64,000 nucleotides of DNA from assembly GCF_003111665.1 (NCBI RefSeq), contig NZ_CP022188.1:1240001-1304000 (forward strand), read 5' to 3'. The position numbers were made by a program, and so were the translations under genes. The stretch comes from Parazoarcus communis (GTDB lineage: Bacteria > Pseudomonadota > Gammaproteobacteria > Burkholderiales > Rhodocyclaceae). Each line of letters begins with the position of its first letter. Positions within the stretch are counted from its first letter, which is position 1. A model generated the notes under the pieces. It searched no databases. It was not told the origin of the DNA and was given only the letters and a program-made list of their open reading frames with translations. Shown here in pieces: positions 39,138 to 48,273 of the stretch.

Positions 39138-39695
39138 TTACTTCACGCGAGCACGGTATTCGTCGGTGCGGGTATCGATTTCGATCTTGTCGCCGATTTC
39201 GACGAAGGCCGGAACCGGCAGCTCGAAACCAGTCTTGATGCGGGCCGGCTTCATGACCTTGCCCGAGGTGTCGCCCTTCACGGCCGGCTCGGTGTATTCC
39301 ACTTCGCGCACGACGGCGTTGGGCAGCTCGACCGAGATCGCCTTGCCGTTGTAGAACACCACTTCGCAGGCCAGGCCGTCTTCGAGGTACTTGAGCGCGT
39401 CGGTCATGTTTTCGGCTTCGACTTCGTACTGCTCGTAGTCGGCGTCCATGAACACGTACATCGGATCAGCGAAGTAGGAGTAGGTCACTTCCTTGCGGTC
39501 GAGCTGGACCACTTCGAACTTGTCGTCAGCCTTGTAAACCGACTCCGACGGCGCGCCGGTCAGCAGGTTCTTGAGCTTCATCTTCACGACCGCAGCGTTG
39601 CGGCCGGACTTGTTGTACTCGGATTTCTGTACCACCAGCGGGTCGGCGCCGACCATGATGACGTTGCCCGAGCGGAGTTCCTGTGCGGTTTTCAT
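39138..39695 (-). CDS. efp: Translation elongation factor P (arginine type)
   Basis: A 185-residue three-domain EF-P. The tip residue is Arg32 in [11 protein letters not shown], the form modified by rhamnosylation instead of lysylation. EF-P rescues ribosomes stalled on polyproline stretches. The modifying enzyme gene earP lies directly upstream on the same strand (64 bp gap), as in other Arg32-type bacteria. Confidence 0.96.
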   Translation of the reverse strand: MKTAQELRSGNVIMVGADPLVVQKSEYNKSGRNAAVVKMKLKNLLTGAPSESVYKADDKFEVVQLDRKEVTYSYFADPMYVFMDADYEQYEVEAENMTDALKYLEDGLACEVVFYNGKAISVELPNAVVREVEYTEPAVKGDTSGKVMKPARIKTGFELPVPAFVEIGDKIEIDTRTDEYRARVK

Positions 39696-39758
39696 GCTGT
39701 GTCCTGAACTTGATGCGGCGCGACCGTAGACGCTAACCCGATACGAAAGCGCGCGATT

Positions 39759-40928
39759 CTACCCTCTCGCGTCGACTATGTGGTTGCAGAATTGCGTCAG
39801 ACGCACCGCCAGATCCGGCATCGCCGCCTGGCTCAGACCCCAGTTTTCCGCGTGTGGACCGATCACGGGAAGGGCTTCGGCAAACGCAGACCACGCGGCA
39901 GCAGGCACTCCGCGACCGTTCCAGGCATGCCAGAACGCTACGAGCGCCCCGGCGGCCGCCGGGTCCAGACCCGCACGATAGCGTTGCAAAAAAGCATCAA
40001 GCTTGTCGAAGTGCGCCTCGTCGTCCTGCGCATAGATGTGCCAGACGAAAGGCTTGCCCGCCCATTGCGCACGCACAAACGAATCCTCGCCGCGCACGAA
40101 ATTCAGGTCGCTCACCCACAGCAGGCGATCGTAAGCGTCCTGGTCGGTGAAGGGCAACACGGCGAGCGAGAGACTGCCTTTGCGCAGTCGCGCACCCGCA
40201 CTCAGCCCGTGCACACCAAAGGCCCGCGCCAGGTCGCCCAGCACCCGGCCTTCAGGCACCAGCAGCAGCACCGGGCGGCTGCTCCGCGCCCATATCTCGA
40301 CAAGATTCGTCAGCCCCGGCTGCTCGTAGGCAAACAGGGAGACGATCAGCGTATCCGCGCCAGGAAGTGCAACCTCGTTCGTCGCCAGCCATGCGGCCCG
40401 CCCGCCTTGCTGCAGAAAGCCGTCACGGGCCGCAATCAGCCCGGTCTCGCGCAACAGCCCGCCACCGGCGGCATCGAAACCGGGAAAAAAGAAGTGTTTG
40501 GTCAAGGGCTGTGACGGATGGGGCGAAGCCAGACCATGGCAACCGCTCACCCAGTCCTCGGCCGACAGATACTCGAGGTTGATCCAGACCGGCGCCACAG
40601 GCCGTGCAGCCATCGCCTCGACGTGGGCCTCGGGCAAGGTACAGGCGAAGGCCTCGATGACCACAGCGGCCGGCTCAAGCCGCTCGAGCGGCATCGTCCA
40701 CTGCCGGATGTCGACGCCCTCGACCACCGCCTGCTGCACTGCAGTGCGAAGCACCGGACACAGGCGCGAAAACGCGACGAAGTCGTCCACCCAGAGTCGC
40801 ACCCGAAAGCCGTGATCGCGCACGAGTGAACGCGCAAGTCGCCAGCAGACGCCGATATCCCCATAGTTATCCACAACCTGACAGAAAATCTCGTAGTCAG
40901 GCGGGGGAAGAAGCGCGTTTTCGGTCAT
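39759..40928 (-). CDS. earP: EF-P arginine rhamnosyltransferase
   Basis: A 389-residue GT-B-type enzyme that transfers rhamnose from dTDP-rhamnose to Arg32 of EF-P. The N-terminal FCQVVDNYGDIGVCWRLAR is the family hallmark and includes the catalytic aspartate; RGEDSFVRAQWAGKPFVWHI is the nucleotide-sugar side. The frame also has a TTG four codons earlier; I use the ATG. Its codons for VDN create a perfect DnaA-box sequence (40867-40875), probably by chance. Confidence 0.94.
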   Translation of the reverse strand: MTENALLPPPDYEIFCQVVDNYGDIGVCWRLARSLVRDHGFRVRLWVDDFVAFSRLCPVLRTAVQQAVVEGVDIRQWTMPLERLEPAAVVIEAFACTLPEAHVEAMAARPVAPVWINLEYLSAEDWVSGCHGLASPHPSQPLTKHFFFPGFDAAGGGLLRETGLIAARDGFLQQGGRAAWLATNEVALPGADTLIVSLFAYEQPGLTNLVEIWARSSRPVLLLVPEGRVLGDLARAFGVHGLSAGARLRKGSLSLAVLPFTDQDAYDRLLWVSDLNFVRGEDSFVRAQWAGKPFVWHIYAQDDEAHFDKLDAFLQRYRAGLDPAAAGALVAFWHAWNGRGVPAAAWSAFAEALPVIGPHAENWGLSQAAMPDLAVRLTQFCNHIVDARG

Positions 40929-41165
40929 CGTCGTGAACAAGTCGGGGGATTAAAGCGGGAAAGGATGTGGACAAAGGCTTAGGAAGGAAATGGCCGGAAA
41001 AGCATGGACATTTCATGCACAGCTGATTAGGGGGTTTATCAACCTGCTTATCAGACCGCGAATCTTGCACTGCAGCAGGCGCTATCCGAGTTATCCACAG
41101 ATTTTGGTCCACTGTTTACTTCTTTATCTTTATATTTAATAAAGTAAACAACAAACAAAAGCTCA
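40929..41165. other. AT-rich intergenic region with DnaA-box-like sites
   Basis: This 237-bp stretch has no gene. It holds a perfect DnaA box TTATCCACA (41091-41099), a one-mismatch box TGTGGACAA (40976-40984), and an AT-rich imperfect inverted repeat with arms GTTTACTT / AAGTAAAC (41114-41149). The base composition is clearly lower in GC than its neighbours. It probably holds the earP promoter; any replication or DnaA-related role is a guess. Confidence 0.5.
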
Positions 41166-41218
41166 AACAAAAAGGCGGTCCGAGTCCGGCAAACACCTGC
41201 CGGAACCCAGGACCGCCT
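41166..41218 (-). terminator. Terminator after rsuA
   Basis: AGGCGGTCC and GGACCGCCT enclose an inner stem (CCGGC / GCCGG); on the minus strand the structure is followed by TTTTTGTTTG. It sits about 10 bp after the rsuA stop. Confidence 0.85.
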
Positions 41219-41227
41219 GCGGGTCAA

Positions 41228-41953
41228 TCAGGAATAGTTGTTGAGCTGCTCAAGGTCGGCAGCTTCCAGCCAGCGCCATTCACCCGGCGCCAGCTGCGCA
41301 TCGAGTTCGAGTCCGCCAACACGGCTGCGGTGCAGGGCTTCCACCCGGTTGCTGGCTGCACCGATCATGCGCTTGACCTGGTGATACTTGCCTTCGCACA
41401 GGGTGAGCTGCAGCGTATGCGAACCGGTCTGAACACAGGCCGTTGCCGCAACCGGTGCGGGTTCGTCATGCATCTGCACCCCGGCAAGGAGCGCCGCGAG
41501 CAGTTCGGGCGTCACTTCGTGCTTGAGCGTGACCTCGTAGACCTTGGGCGTGCGCTTCTTGCCCGAACTCCAGTAGTGAATGAACTTGCCATTGTCGGAA
41601 AACAGCAGCAGCCCGGTCGTATCCTGGTCGAGTCGGCCGATGCTCTGCACACCGCGCAGCAGCATCTGTGGCGGCAGCAGCTTGAAAACGGAGGGGTGAA
41701 AAGTCGGTTTCAGCGAACATTCGTAGCCAACCGGCTTGTGCAGCATCAGGTAAGCCTCGGCGCGGAACTGCCACGGCTGATCGCCGATCGTGAACTCGAG
41801 CCCGGGAACACCATCGCTGCCGCCGGGTTCATAGTCTGCGAAAGGGTCGTCACACGGAACACCGGCAACACTGACGTGCCCGGCACGGACGAGGGCGCGA
41901 CATTCCTTGCGGCTGCCAAAACCCTGGGAGTGGAGAAGTCGTTCGATTTGCAT
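41228..41953 (-). CDS. rsuA: 16S rRNA pseudouridine synthase (RsuA family)
   Basis: A 241-residue protein with an N-terminal S4-type RNA-binding segment (ERLLHSQGFGSRKECRALVR) and the catalytic motif SIGRLDQDTTGLLL, where the Asp is the nucleophile. GKYHQVKRMIGAASNRV is the C-terminal signature. RsuA makes pseudouridine 516 in 16S rRNA; a paralogous RluE/RluF-like target cannot be excluded. Start at MQIERLL; an ATG three codons earlier is equally possible. Confidence 0.85.
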   Translation of the reverse strand: MQIERLLHSQGFGSRKECRALVRAGHVSVAGVPCDDPFADYEPGGSDGVPGLEFTIGDQPWQFRAEAYLMLHKPVGYECSLKPTFHPSVFKLLPPQMLLRGVQSIGRLDQDTTGLLLFSDNGKFIHYWSSGKKRTPKVYEVTLKHEVTPELLAALLAGVQMHDEPAPVAATACVQTGSHTLQLTLCEGKYHQVKRMIGAASNRVEALHRSRVGGLELDAQLAPGEWRWLEAADLEQLNNYS

Positions 41954-42076
41954 GGCTGGCATGGTATCGCGGATGCCGCCTGCGCTTCATCCCATCTCCG
42001 TCAGGACGGGCAGCAGCGCTGCGACCATCGGCTGCGTCGGGGTAAACTGACAGCCTGACCGGCAAGGAGACCGTTT

Positions 42077-42547
42077 TTGAAATTCGAACATCTGATCGAG
42101 GTCAATGACCTCGCCAATCCGCTGCTTACCGTGCTTAGCCGCGAAGAAGTCTGGTTCGGCCTGTTGTGCCGCGCCGAGGATTCACGTGCGTTTCTCCCCG
42201 GACTTGAGCGCTGCACCATCCTCGAACGCAAGGAGGGCGAACTCCTGCGCGAACTCAATTTCGGACAGGTCAGCATTCGAGACCGGGTGCTCTTCAGCGA
42301 ACTCGAGTGGATCAGCTTCGAATCCGAAGCCACGGCAGAGCACGCGGGCGGCAAACTGACGATCAGTATCGAAGAGCCCGAGGCCGGGATGCTCTTTCTG
42401 CGCTTCGTCTATTCGACCAGCCTGCCGGAAGCCAACGGCAGCGAAGAGGCAAAGTATGCCGATATCGTTCGCTCCGCCTATCATCAGTCCGACATCGACA
42501 CCATGAAGGTGATCCGCATGATCGCCGAGTCGGGACGACTGCAATAA
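42077..42547 (+). CDS. SRPBCC family protein (DUF1857, AtaL-like)
   Basis: A 156-residue START/SRPBCC-fold protein, beginning MKFEHLIEVND and ending MIRMIAESGRLQ-like, matching the DUF1857 (AtaL-like) group. It has a TTG start with AAGGAGA seven bases upstream. SRPBCC proteins bind hydrophobic ligands in a deep pocket. The role here is unknown. It is followed by rdgC on the same strand after 66 bp. Confidence 0.75.
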   Translation: MKFEHLIEVNDLANPLLTVLSREEVWFGLLCRAEDSRAFLPGLERCTILERKEGELLRELNFGQVSIRDRVLFSELEWISFESEATAEHAGGKLTISIEEPEAGMLFLRFVYSTSLPEANGSEEAKYADIVRSAYHQSDIDTMKVIRMIAESGRLQ

Positions 42548-42613
42548 TCCATTCCATCCGGCGTCCGTTGCGGGTGCAGCGGGCGCTTTTTCGTTCACAT
42601 CAGGAAATAAATC

Positions 42614-43573
42614 ATGTGGTTCAAAAACCTGCAGTTGTATCGCCTGCCCGCAGGGTGGGACATGAGCATCGAGAAACTGGAAGAGCAACTGGCCAAGAAG
42701 CCCTTCAACCCGTGCGGCAGCCAGGACATGGAGAGTCGCGGCTGGCTCTCGCCCCTGGGTAACGAAGTTCTGGTCCATGCAGTGGGTGGCCAGTGGCTGA
42801 TCTCCCTTGGTTTCGAACATCGTCTGCTGCCGTCCTCCGTGGTCAAGCAGGAAGCCGACGAACGCGCAGCGGAAATGGCCGACCAGCAAGGCTTCAAACT
42901 CGGTCGCAAGCAGATGAAGGATCTGCGCGAACAGGTCGCACAGGAACTGATGCCACGCGCCTTTACCCGTCGTCGTCGCCTTCACGCCTGGATCGACCCG
43001 GTTGGCGGCTGGCTGGCGGTGGACGCGCCAAGTCAGGCCCGCGCGGAAGATGTCATCGAAGAACTGCGTCACTGCCTCGACAGTTTCCCGCTGACGCTGG
43101 TGCGCACCGAACGCTCGCCGGTGTCGGCAATGGCCGACTGGCTTGCAGGCAACGAAGCGCCAGCAGGTTTCAGCATCGACCAGGACTGCGAACTGCGTTC
43201 GGTCACCGAAGACAAGGCTGCTGTTCGTTACGTTCGTCATCCGCTCGAAGGCGACGAGATCAAGGGGCACCTCGAGGCCGGCAAGTTGCCGACACGTCTG
43301 GCCCTGACCTTTGACGACCGCGTGAGTTTCGTTCTGACCGACAAGCTCGAGATCAAGCGCATCGATTTCCTCGACGTGGTGCGCGACCAGATCGACGGTC
43401 AGGCCGAAGACGAAGAGGCGCTGTTCAACGCCGAGTTTGCCCTGATGACCGGCGAGCTTGGGCAGTTGCTGCCTGCTGTTGTTGAAGCACTGGGTGGCGA
43501 GTTGAAGCAGGAAGCCACAACGGAGATTCATTCGGCAGTAACGAAGTCAGCTGCAGGTGATCCACCGTTCTGA
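42614..43573 (+). CDS. rdgC: Recombination-associated protein RdgC
   Basis: A 319-residue RdgC: MWFKNLQLYRLPAGWDMS start, SRGWLSPLG, and KQEADERAAEMADQQGFKLG follow the family. RdgC forms a ring dimer around double-stranded DNA and limits RecA-mediated recombination. CAGGAAAT precedes the ATG. It is closed by a strong terminator with an unusually long T-tract. Confidence 0.95.
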   Translation: MWFKNLQLYRLPAGWDMSIEKLEEQLAKKPFNPCGSQDMESRGWLSPLGNEVLVHAVGGQWLISLGFEHRLLPSSVVKQEADERAAEMADQQGFKLGRKQMKDLREQVAQELMPRAFTRRRRLHAWIDPVGGWLAVDAPSQARAEDVIEELRHCLDSFPLTLVRTERSPVSAMADWLAGNEAPAGFSIDQDCELRSVTEDKAAVRYVRHPLEGDEIKGHLEAGKLPTRLALTFDDRVSFVLTDKLEIKRIDFLDVVRDQIDGQAEDEEALFNAEFALMTGELGQLLPAVVEALGGELKQEATTEIHSAVTKSAAGDPPF

Positions 43574-43606
43574 GTGGACACGAGGGCGTAAGCCCAAGAG
43601 CAGGTC

Positions 43607-43648
43607 AAAGCGCTGTCGCATTTGCGGCGGCGCTTTTTTTTTTTTTTT
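43607..43648 (+). terminator. Terminator after rdgC with 15-T tract
   Basis: A 12-base stem (two G-U pairs in RNA; AGCGCTGTCGCA with TGCGGCGGCGCT) followed by fifteen consecutive T, about 35 bp after the rdgC stop. Confidence 0.88.
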
Positions 43649-43932
43649 GGGGTGTTCAAAGGGTGTACACAGTATTTAAAGATTTAAAAGACTATAAAGA
43701 TTATAGTGACCCGAAATCTGTGGATAAGCACTTTTTACCCATACAAAACAGTCTATTGACTGTCTCGTAAACGTGTGCACAGCACCCTGGTAAACGACAG
43801 GATCATTTGTTGATGAAATTTTCTCCAGTGTTGTTTACTCAACTTATCCACAATCTGCACGGTGTCTGAATAACAGCTTATACATGCTGTTTTTCGTACA
43901 TTTTCGATGCGGCTGGTCATCGCTCTGGACGT
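43649..43932. other. AT-rich intergenic region with two DnaA boxes
   Basis: About 285 bp with no convincing gene. It holds two perfect DnaA boxes in opposite orientation: TGTGGATAA (43719-43727) and TTATCCACA (43844-43852). Next to the first is a very AT-rich run (ATTTAAAGATTTAAAAG), and the second is preceded by TGTTTACT, also seen beside the DnaA box at 41091. Both flanking genes point towards the region, so it is not an ordinary promoter gap. Role unknown. Confidence 0.5.
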
Positions 43933-43965
43933 AAAAAAGGGGAGGAATCCATCGGATCCTCCCCT
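43933..43965 (-). terminator. Terminator of the alcohol dehydrogenase operon
   Basis: AGGGGAGG...TCC and GGAT...CCTCCCCT pair with a single bulge; on the minus strand six T follow. It is about 24 bp after the stop of the last gene of the minus-strand block. Confidence 0.85.
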
Positions 43966-43988
43966 CTTGTCGAACACGGAAAATCGAT

Positions 43989-45146
43989 CTACAGAATCGA
44001 TCGATAAATCGCCGTGACGTCTTCCTGGTTCATGTCGCAAGGATTGGTGGCGATCAGACGTTGAATCTGGGTCACCACCTCTTCGGCCATACCGGGAATG
44101 TCGGCTTCGCTAACCCCCAGCTGGCTCAGGCGGGTTTCCAGCCCACCATACCCGGCCATCTCTTCCATGCGGCTGACGAAAGCCTCTGCGGCCTCTGCTG
44201 CGGACGTAAAGCTGCGGCCCGGGAGCACGCAGCGCGCCAGCTCCGCGTAGGCGGCTGTGGCAGCCCTGAGATTGAAGCGCAGTACCGGCCCCATCACCAG
44301 GGCGTTGGAATGCCCGTGAGGGACGTGAAAACGCGCGCCAAGCGGGTAGGCAAGACCATGGATGGCCGCAACGGAAGCATTGACGAAGGCCATACCACCC
44401 AGCATCGCGCCTTCGAGCACGGCCGAACGCGCCTGCAGATCCTGACCGTTCTCGAGAACGAGGGGCAGGTTGCGTGAGAGCAGCTCAAGTGCCTTGCGTG
44501 CAAGGGCGTCAGCAACCGGGTTCTTGCGCGTGCGGCTGGTGTAGGCCTCGATGGCGTGCACCATCGCATCGAGCGCAGTTGCCGCGCTGACCTTGGGTGG
44601 CATGCCCACGGTCAGTCCGGCGTCGAGCAGGGCAATGTCGGGCAGCAGCTGGGGCGTATAGACGGCCTTCTTCTCTCCATTCTCGTTGGTGATGACGGAC
44701 ACCCAGGTGACCTCCGAGCCGGTACCGGCCGTGGTCGGTACCTGAATCAGCGGCAGGCGGCCGCCAGTGGCCATGTCGACGCCGTAGATTTCTTCGATCG
44801 TCTGTGTCGAATGCGCCAGCAAGGCCACGACCTTTGCGGTATCCAGTGAGGAGCCGCCGCCGAGGCCGATGACGCCGTCGGCCTCGGCGGCTCTCGCCGC
44901 TTCCACCGCTTTGCGCACCATCTCCACCGGTGGATCGGCAAGGACGGCATCGAAGGTCGCGGCTTTCAGTCCCGCCGCAGCGAGGACTCTGCTTGCCCGA
45001 CCGGCGATGCCGCAGGCGACGATCCCCTGGTCGCAAACCAGCAGCGGTCGTTTAATCCCCAGCTCCTGCGCGAGCTGACCGAGGCGTTCGAGACCGTCGA
45101 TCTCGGAGATGATCCGTGGCGGGGCACGGAATACGAAATCAGTCAT
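43989..45146 (-). CDS. Iron-containing alcohol dehydrogenase 1
   Basis: A 385-residue group III alcohol dehydrogenase with the NAD-binding GLGGGSSLDTAKVVA, the PTTAGTGSEVT motif and metal ligands within ALDAMVHAIEAY and the AIHGLAYPLG / FHVPHGHSN histidines. It oxidises an alcohol to an aldehyde or ketone with NAD+. Next to a succinate-semialdehyde dehydrogenase it could be a 4-hydroxybutyrate dehydrogenase. It is a paralogue of the enzyme at 47098-48252, and ten bases follow gabD copy 2. Confidence 0.9.
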   Translation of the reverse strand: MTDFVFRAPPRIISEIDGLERLGQLAQELGIKRPLLVCDQGIVACGIAGRASRVLAAAGLKAATFDAVLADPPVEMVRKAVEAARAAEADGVIGLGGGSSLDTAKVVALLAHSTQTIEEIYGVDMATGGRLPLIQVPTTAGTGSEVTWVSVITNENGEKKAVYTPQLLPDIALLDAGLTVGMPPKVSAATALDAMVHAIEAYTSRTRKNPVADALARKALELLSRNLPLVLENGQDLQARSAVLEGAMLGGMAFVNASVAAIHGLAYPLGARFHVPHGHSNALVMGPVLRFNLRAATAAYAELARCVLPGRSFTSAAEAAEAFVSRMEEMAGYGGLETRLSQLGVSEADIPGMAEEVVTQIQRLIATNPCDMNQEDVTAIYRSIL

Positions 45147-45156
45147 TTGGGTCTCC

Positions 45157-46617
45157 TTACTGCACGCCGCCCATACACAGGTATTTGATTTCGAGGTAAT
45201 CCTCGATGCCGTACTTGGAACCTTCGCGTCCGAGACCGGAGGACTTCATGCCGCCGAAGGGGGCGACTTCGGTGGAGATGATCCCGGTGTTGATGCCGAC
45301 GATGCCGTATTCGAGGGCACCGGAGACGCGCCACACGCGGTTCATGCCGGCCGCGTAGAAATAGGCGGCGAGGCCGAACTCGGTGTCGTTGGCCATGCGG
45401 ATGGCCTCAGCCTCGTCGGTGAAGCGGAACAGCGGGGCGACGGGGCCGAAGGTCTCTTCCTTGGCGACCTTCATGGCCGGGGTCACGTCGGCGAGGATGG
45501 TGGGCTCGAAGAAGGTGTGGCCGAGCGCATGGCGCTTGCCGCCGGTCATCAGGCGGGCGCCCTTGGACAGCGCGTCGGCGATGTGCTCTTCGACTTTCTC
45601 GACCGCGTTCATGTCGATCAGCGGGCCCTGGGTGGTGCCGGCTTCCAGTCCGTTGCCGACCTTGAGCTTGGCCACGGCAGCGGCGAGCTTCTCGGCGAAG
45701 GCGTCATACACACCGTCCTGCACCAGCAGGCGGTTGGCGCACACGCAGGTCTGGCCGCTGTTGCGGTACTTGGAGGCGAGCGCCCCTTCGACGGCGGCGT
45801 CGAGGTCGGCGTCGTCAAAGACGATGAAGGGCGCGTTGCCGCCGAGCTCGAGCGAGAGCTTCTTGATCGTGGGCGCGCACTGCGCGGCGAGCTTGATGCC
45901 GATCTCGGTGGAGCCGGTAAAGGTGAGCTTGCGCACGATGGGGTTGGCGGTGAGTTCGCCGCCGATCTCGCCGGCCGAGCCGGTGACCACGCTGAACACG
46001 CCCTTCGGAATGCCGGCGCGCTCGGCCAGCACGGCCAGCGCCAGTGCGGACAGCGGGGTCTGGCTGGCGGGCTTGAGCACCATGGTGCAGCCGGCGGCGA
46101 GCGCCGGTCCGGCCTTGCGGGTGATCATCGCGGAAGGGAAGTTCCACGGCGTGATCGCGGCGCACACGCCGATCGGCTCCTTGGTGACGACGATGCGCTT
46201 GTCGGGCTGATGACCGGGGATCACGTCACCGTAGATGCGCTTGCCCTCTTCCGCAAACCACTCGATGAAGGAGGCGGCATAGCCGATCTCGCCCTTGGCC
46301 TCGGTGAGCGACTTGCCCTGCTCTGAGGTCATCAGCACGGCGAGGTCGTCCTGGTTCTCGAGCATGAGCTCGAACCAGCGGCGCAGGATCTTCGAGCGCG
46401 CGCCAGCGGTGAGGCTGCGCCATGCGGGCCAGGCGGCATTGGCGGCTTCGATGGCGCGGCGGGTTTCGGCCTGGCCCATCTTGGGCACGGTGCCGACGGT
46501 CTCGCCGGTGGCGGGGTTGGTGACGGTGATGGTGGCGCCGGCGTCGGCAGCGACCCATTCGCCGTCGATGTAGCAGCTGGAGCGGAGCAGGCTCGGGTCT
46601 TTGAGTGCGAGTGTCAT
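45157..46617 (-). CDS. gabD: Succinate-semialdehyde dehydrogenase, copy 2
   Basis: A 486-residue GabD, the same length as copy 1 and identical from residue 6 to the end, including the catalytic Cys291 (NSGQTCVCAN). Base differences are few and all those compared are silent. The ATG at 46617 follows AGGA by nine bases. The flanking DNA is unrelated to that of copy 1, so the shared block is almost exactly the coding sequence. Between two alcohol dehydrogenases, it implies that this cluster forms succinate semialdehyde. Confidence 0.93.
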   Translation of the reverse strand: MTLALKDPSLLRSSCYIDGEWVAADAGATITVTNPATGETVGTVPKMGQAETRRAIEAANAAWPAWRSLTAGARSKILRRWFELMLENQDDLAVLMTSEQGKSLTEAKGEIGYAASFIEWFAEEGKRIYGDVIPGHQPDKRIVVTKEPIGVCAAITPWNFPSAMITRKAGPALAAGCTMVLKPASQTPLSALALAVLAERAGIPKGVFSVVTGSAGEIGGELTANPIVRKLTFTGSTEIGIKLAAQCAPTIKKLSLELGGNAPFIVFDDADLDAAVEGALASKYRNSGQTCVCANRLLVQDGVYDAFAEKLAAAVAKLKVGNGLEAGTTQGPLIDMNAVEKVEEHIADALSKGARLMTGGKRHALGHTFFEPTILADVTPAMKVAKEETFGPVAPLFRFTDEAEAIRMANDTEFGLAAYFYAAGMNRVWRVSGALEYGIVGINTGIISTEVAPFGGMKSSGLGREGSKYGIEDYLEIKYLCMGGVQ

Positions 46618-46638
46618 TGTGTTCATTCCTATTGAATG

Positions 46639-47085
46639 TCAGTTATTGGTCTGGATTGACTGGATTTCGGCCAGTGCTTCACGCATTGCATCGGGTACGC
46701 GCACCGGTCGGTTGGTTTTGCGATCGACATATACATGGATGAAGTGACCGGCGGCTGAAACCGTGTCTTCGTCATTGCGGAACAGGCCGACTTCGTAACG
46801 AATGCTGCTGTTGCCGATGCGGGCAACGCGCAGGCCGGCCTGAACCACGTCGGGAAAGGCAATTGGGCTGAAGTAGGCGCAAGAAGTTTCGATCACAAGA
46901 CCAATCACCTCGCTGTTCTGGAAATCGAGCAGTCCGCGCTCGATCAGCCACTGATTCACGACCGTGTCGAAGTAGCTGTAATACTGGACGTTATTCACGT
47001 GACCATAAACGTCGTTGTCCATCCAGCGCGTGGTGATCGCCTGAATATGCGGGTAGGCGGCGCGGGTTTCTTCCTTCGATGACAT
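46639..47085 (-). CDS. Acyl-CoA thioesterase (hotdog fold, YbgC/FadM-like)
   Basis: A 148-residue hotdog protein with the signature TRWMDNDVYGHVNNVQYYSY, in which the Asp is catalytic. Such enzymes hydrolyse short acyl-CoA thioesters. It lies between the gabD copy and the second alcohol dehydrogenase (12-bp gap), in the same operon. It might release free 4-hydroxybutyrate or a similar acid from CoA, but this is inferred from the neighbours only. Confidence 0.85.
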   Translation of the reverse strand: MSSKEETRAAYPHIQAITTRWMDNDVYGHVNNVQYYSYFDTVVNQWLIERGLLDFQNSEVIGLVIETSCAYFSPIAFPDVVQAGLRVARIGNSSIRYEVGLFRNDEDTVSAAGHFIHVYVDRKTNRPVRVPDAMREALAEIQSIQTNN

Positions 47086-47097
47086 ATTGGCGAATCC

Positions 47098-48252
47098 TTA
47101 CAGTACCGAGGCGTAGATCGCGCGTGCGTCGGCTTCGGTCACGTCGCGCGGATTGTTGATCAGCAGGCGCTGAATGTTCATGACGTCGCGTGCGAGCATG
47201 TCGAGGTCATCGGCACCGACGCCGACTTCGCTCAGGCGCTGCTCGAACGGCATTTCGCCGACCAAGGTGCGCATGGCCTCGATGAAGGCGTCGGCCGCTT
47301 CTGCGGCGTTGGCAAAGTTGCGCTGGGGCAGGATGACCTGTGCCAGCTCGGCGTAGGGCGTTTCCGCCGCGCTGCGGTTGAAGGCCAGCACGGGTGACAG
47401 TACCAGCGCATTGCTCAGGCCGTGTGGCACGTGATAATGCCCGCCCAGCGGGTAGGCCAGGGCGTGCACCGCTGCAACCGGTGCGTTGGCGAAGGCCATG
47501 CCTGCCAGCAGCGAGCCTTGCAGCATCGCCGAGCGTGCGGGCAGGTCGCTGCCGTCGGCGATCACCTTGCGGATATTGGTATAGAGGAGTTCCAGCGCCT
47601 TCACTGCAAGACTGTCCGACAGCGGGTTCTTCTTGTGGCGCGAGGTATAGGCCTCGATCGCATGCACCATGGCGTCGATGCCCGTCATGGCGGTGACCCG
47701 CGCCGGCAGACCGACGGTCAGCGTGCCGTCGAGAACGGCGATGTCGGGGTAGAGAATGGGCGATACGACGCCTTTCTTCTCCTGCGTCGGCGTGGTGACA
47801 ATGGCGATTGGCGTGACTTCCGAGCCGGTACCGGCCGTGGTTGGTACCTGGATCAGCGGCAGGCGCGGACCACGGGCAAGCCCGATCCCATAGACTTCGG
47901 TCAATGTTTGGGGGGCGCCTGCGAGCAGGGCGACAAGCTTTGCGGTGTCCATCGAACTGCCGCCACCAAAGCCGATAATGCCGTCTGCCCCGGCGGCGCG
48001 GGCGGCCTCGGTTGCGCTCAGCACCGATTCCTCAGGTGGATCGGCCAGCACGTCGGTGAATACGGTGGTGGCAACGCCGGCCGACTTGAAGCCTTCGAGT
48101 GCAGAATTCAGCACACCGGCCTCGATCAGACCGCGATCGGTCACGATCATCGCGTGACGCATGCCGAGTTCCTTTGCCAGATCGCCAAGACGCGCTGCAG
48201 CGCCTGTTTCGCACACGATCCGGGGCGTGGTTTCAAACACGAAATTCGTCAT
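47098..48252 (-). CDS. Iron-containing alcohol dehydrogenase 2
   Basis: A 384-residue paralogue of alcohol dehydrogenase 1: same NAD motif (GFGGGSSMDTAKLVALL), PTTAGTGSEVT, and the metal-site MVHAIEAYTSR, AVHALAYPLGGHYHVPHG. The two differ widely and so probably act on different alcohols or steps, for example a diol and a hydroxy acid. It lies 21 bp after the ATPase gene of the importer. Confidence 0.9.
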   Translation of the reverse strand: MTNFVFETTPRIVCETGAAARLGDLAKELGMRHAMIVTDRGLIEAGVLNSALEGFKSAGVATTVFTDVLADPPEESVLSATEAARAAGADGIIGFGGGSSMDTAKLVALLAGAPQTLTEVYGIGLARGPRLPLIQVPTTAGTGSEVTPIAIVTTPTQEKKGVVSPILYPDIAVLDGTLTVGLPARVTAMTGIDAMVHAIEAYTSRHKKNPLSDSLAVKALELLYTNIRKVIADGSDLPARSAMLQGSLLAGMAFANAPVAAVHALAYPLGGHYHVPHGLSNALVLSPVLAFNRSAAETPYAELAQVILPQRNFANAAEAADAFIEAMRTLVGEMPFEQRLSEVGVGADDLDMLARDVMNIQRLLINNPRDVTEADARAIYASVL

Positions 48253-48273
48253 TCTTTTCTCCTTGAGGCGGAA

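Noticed and set aside
45109..46326. A 405-codon plus-strand frame
   Set aside because: It mirrors the frame opposite gabD copy 1 and exists only because the two gabD genes are nearly identical.
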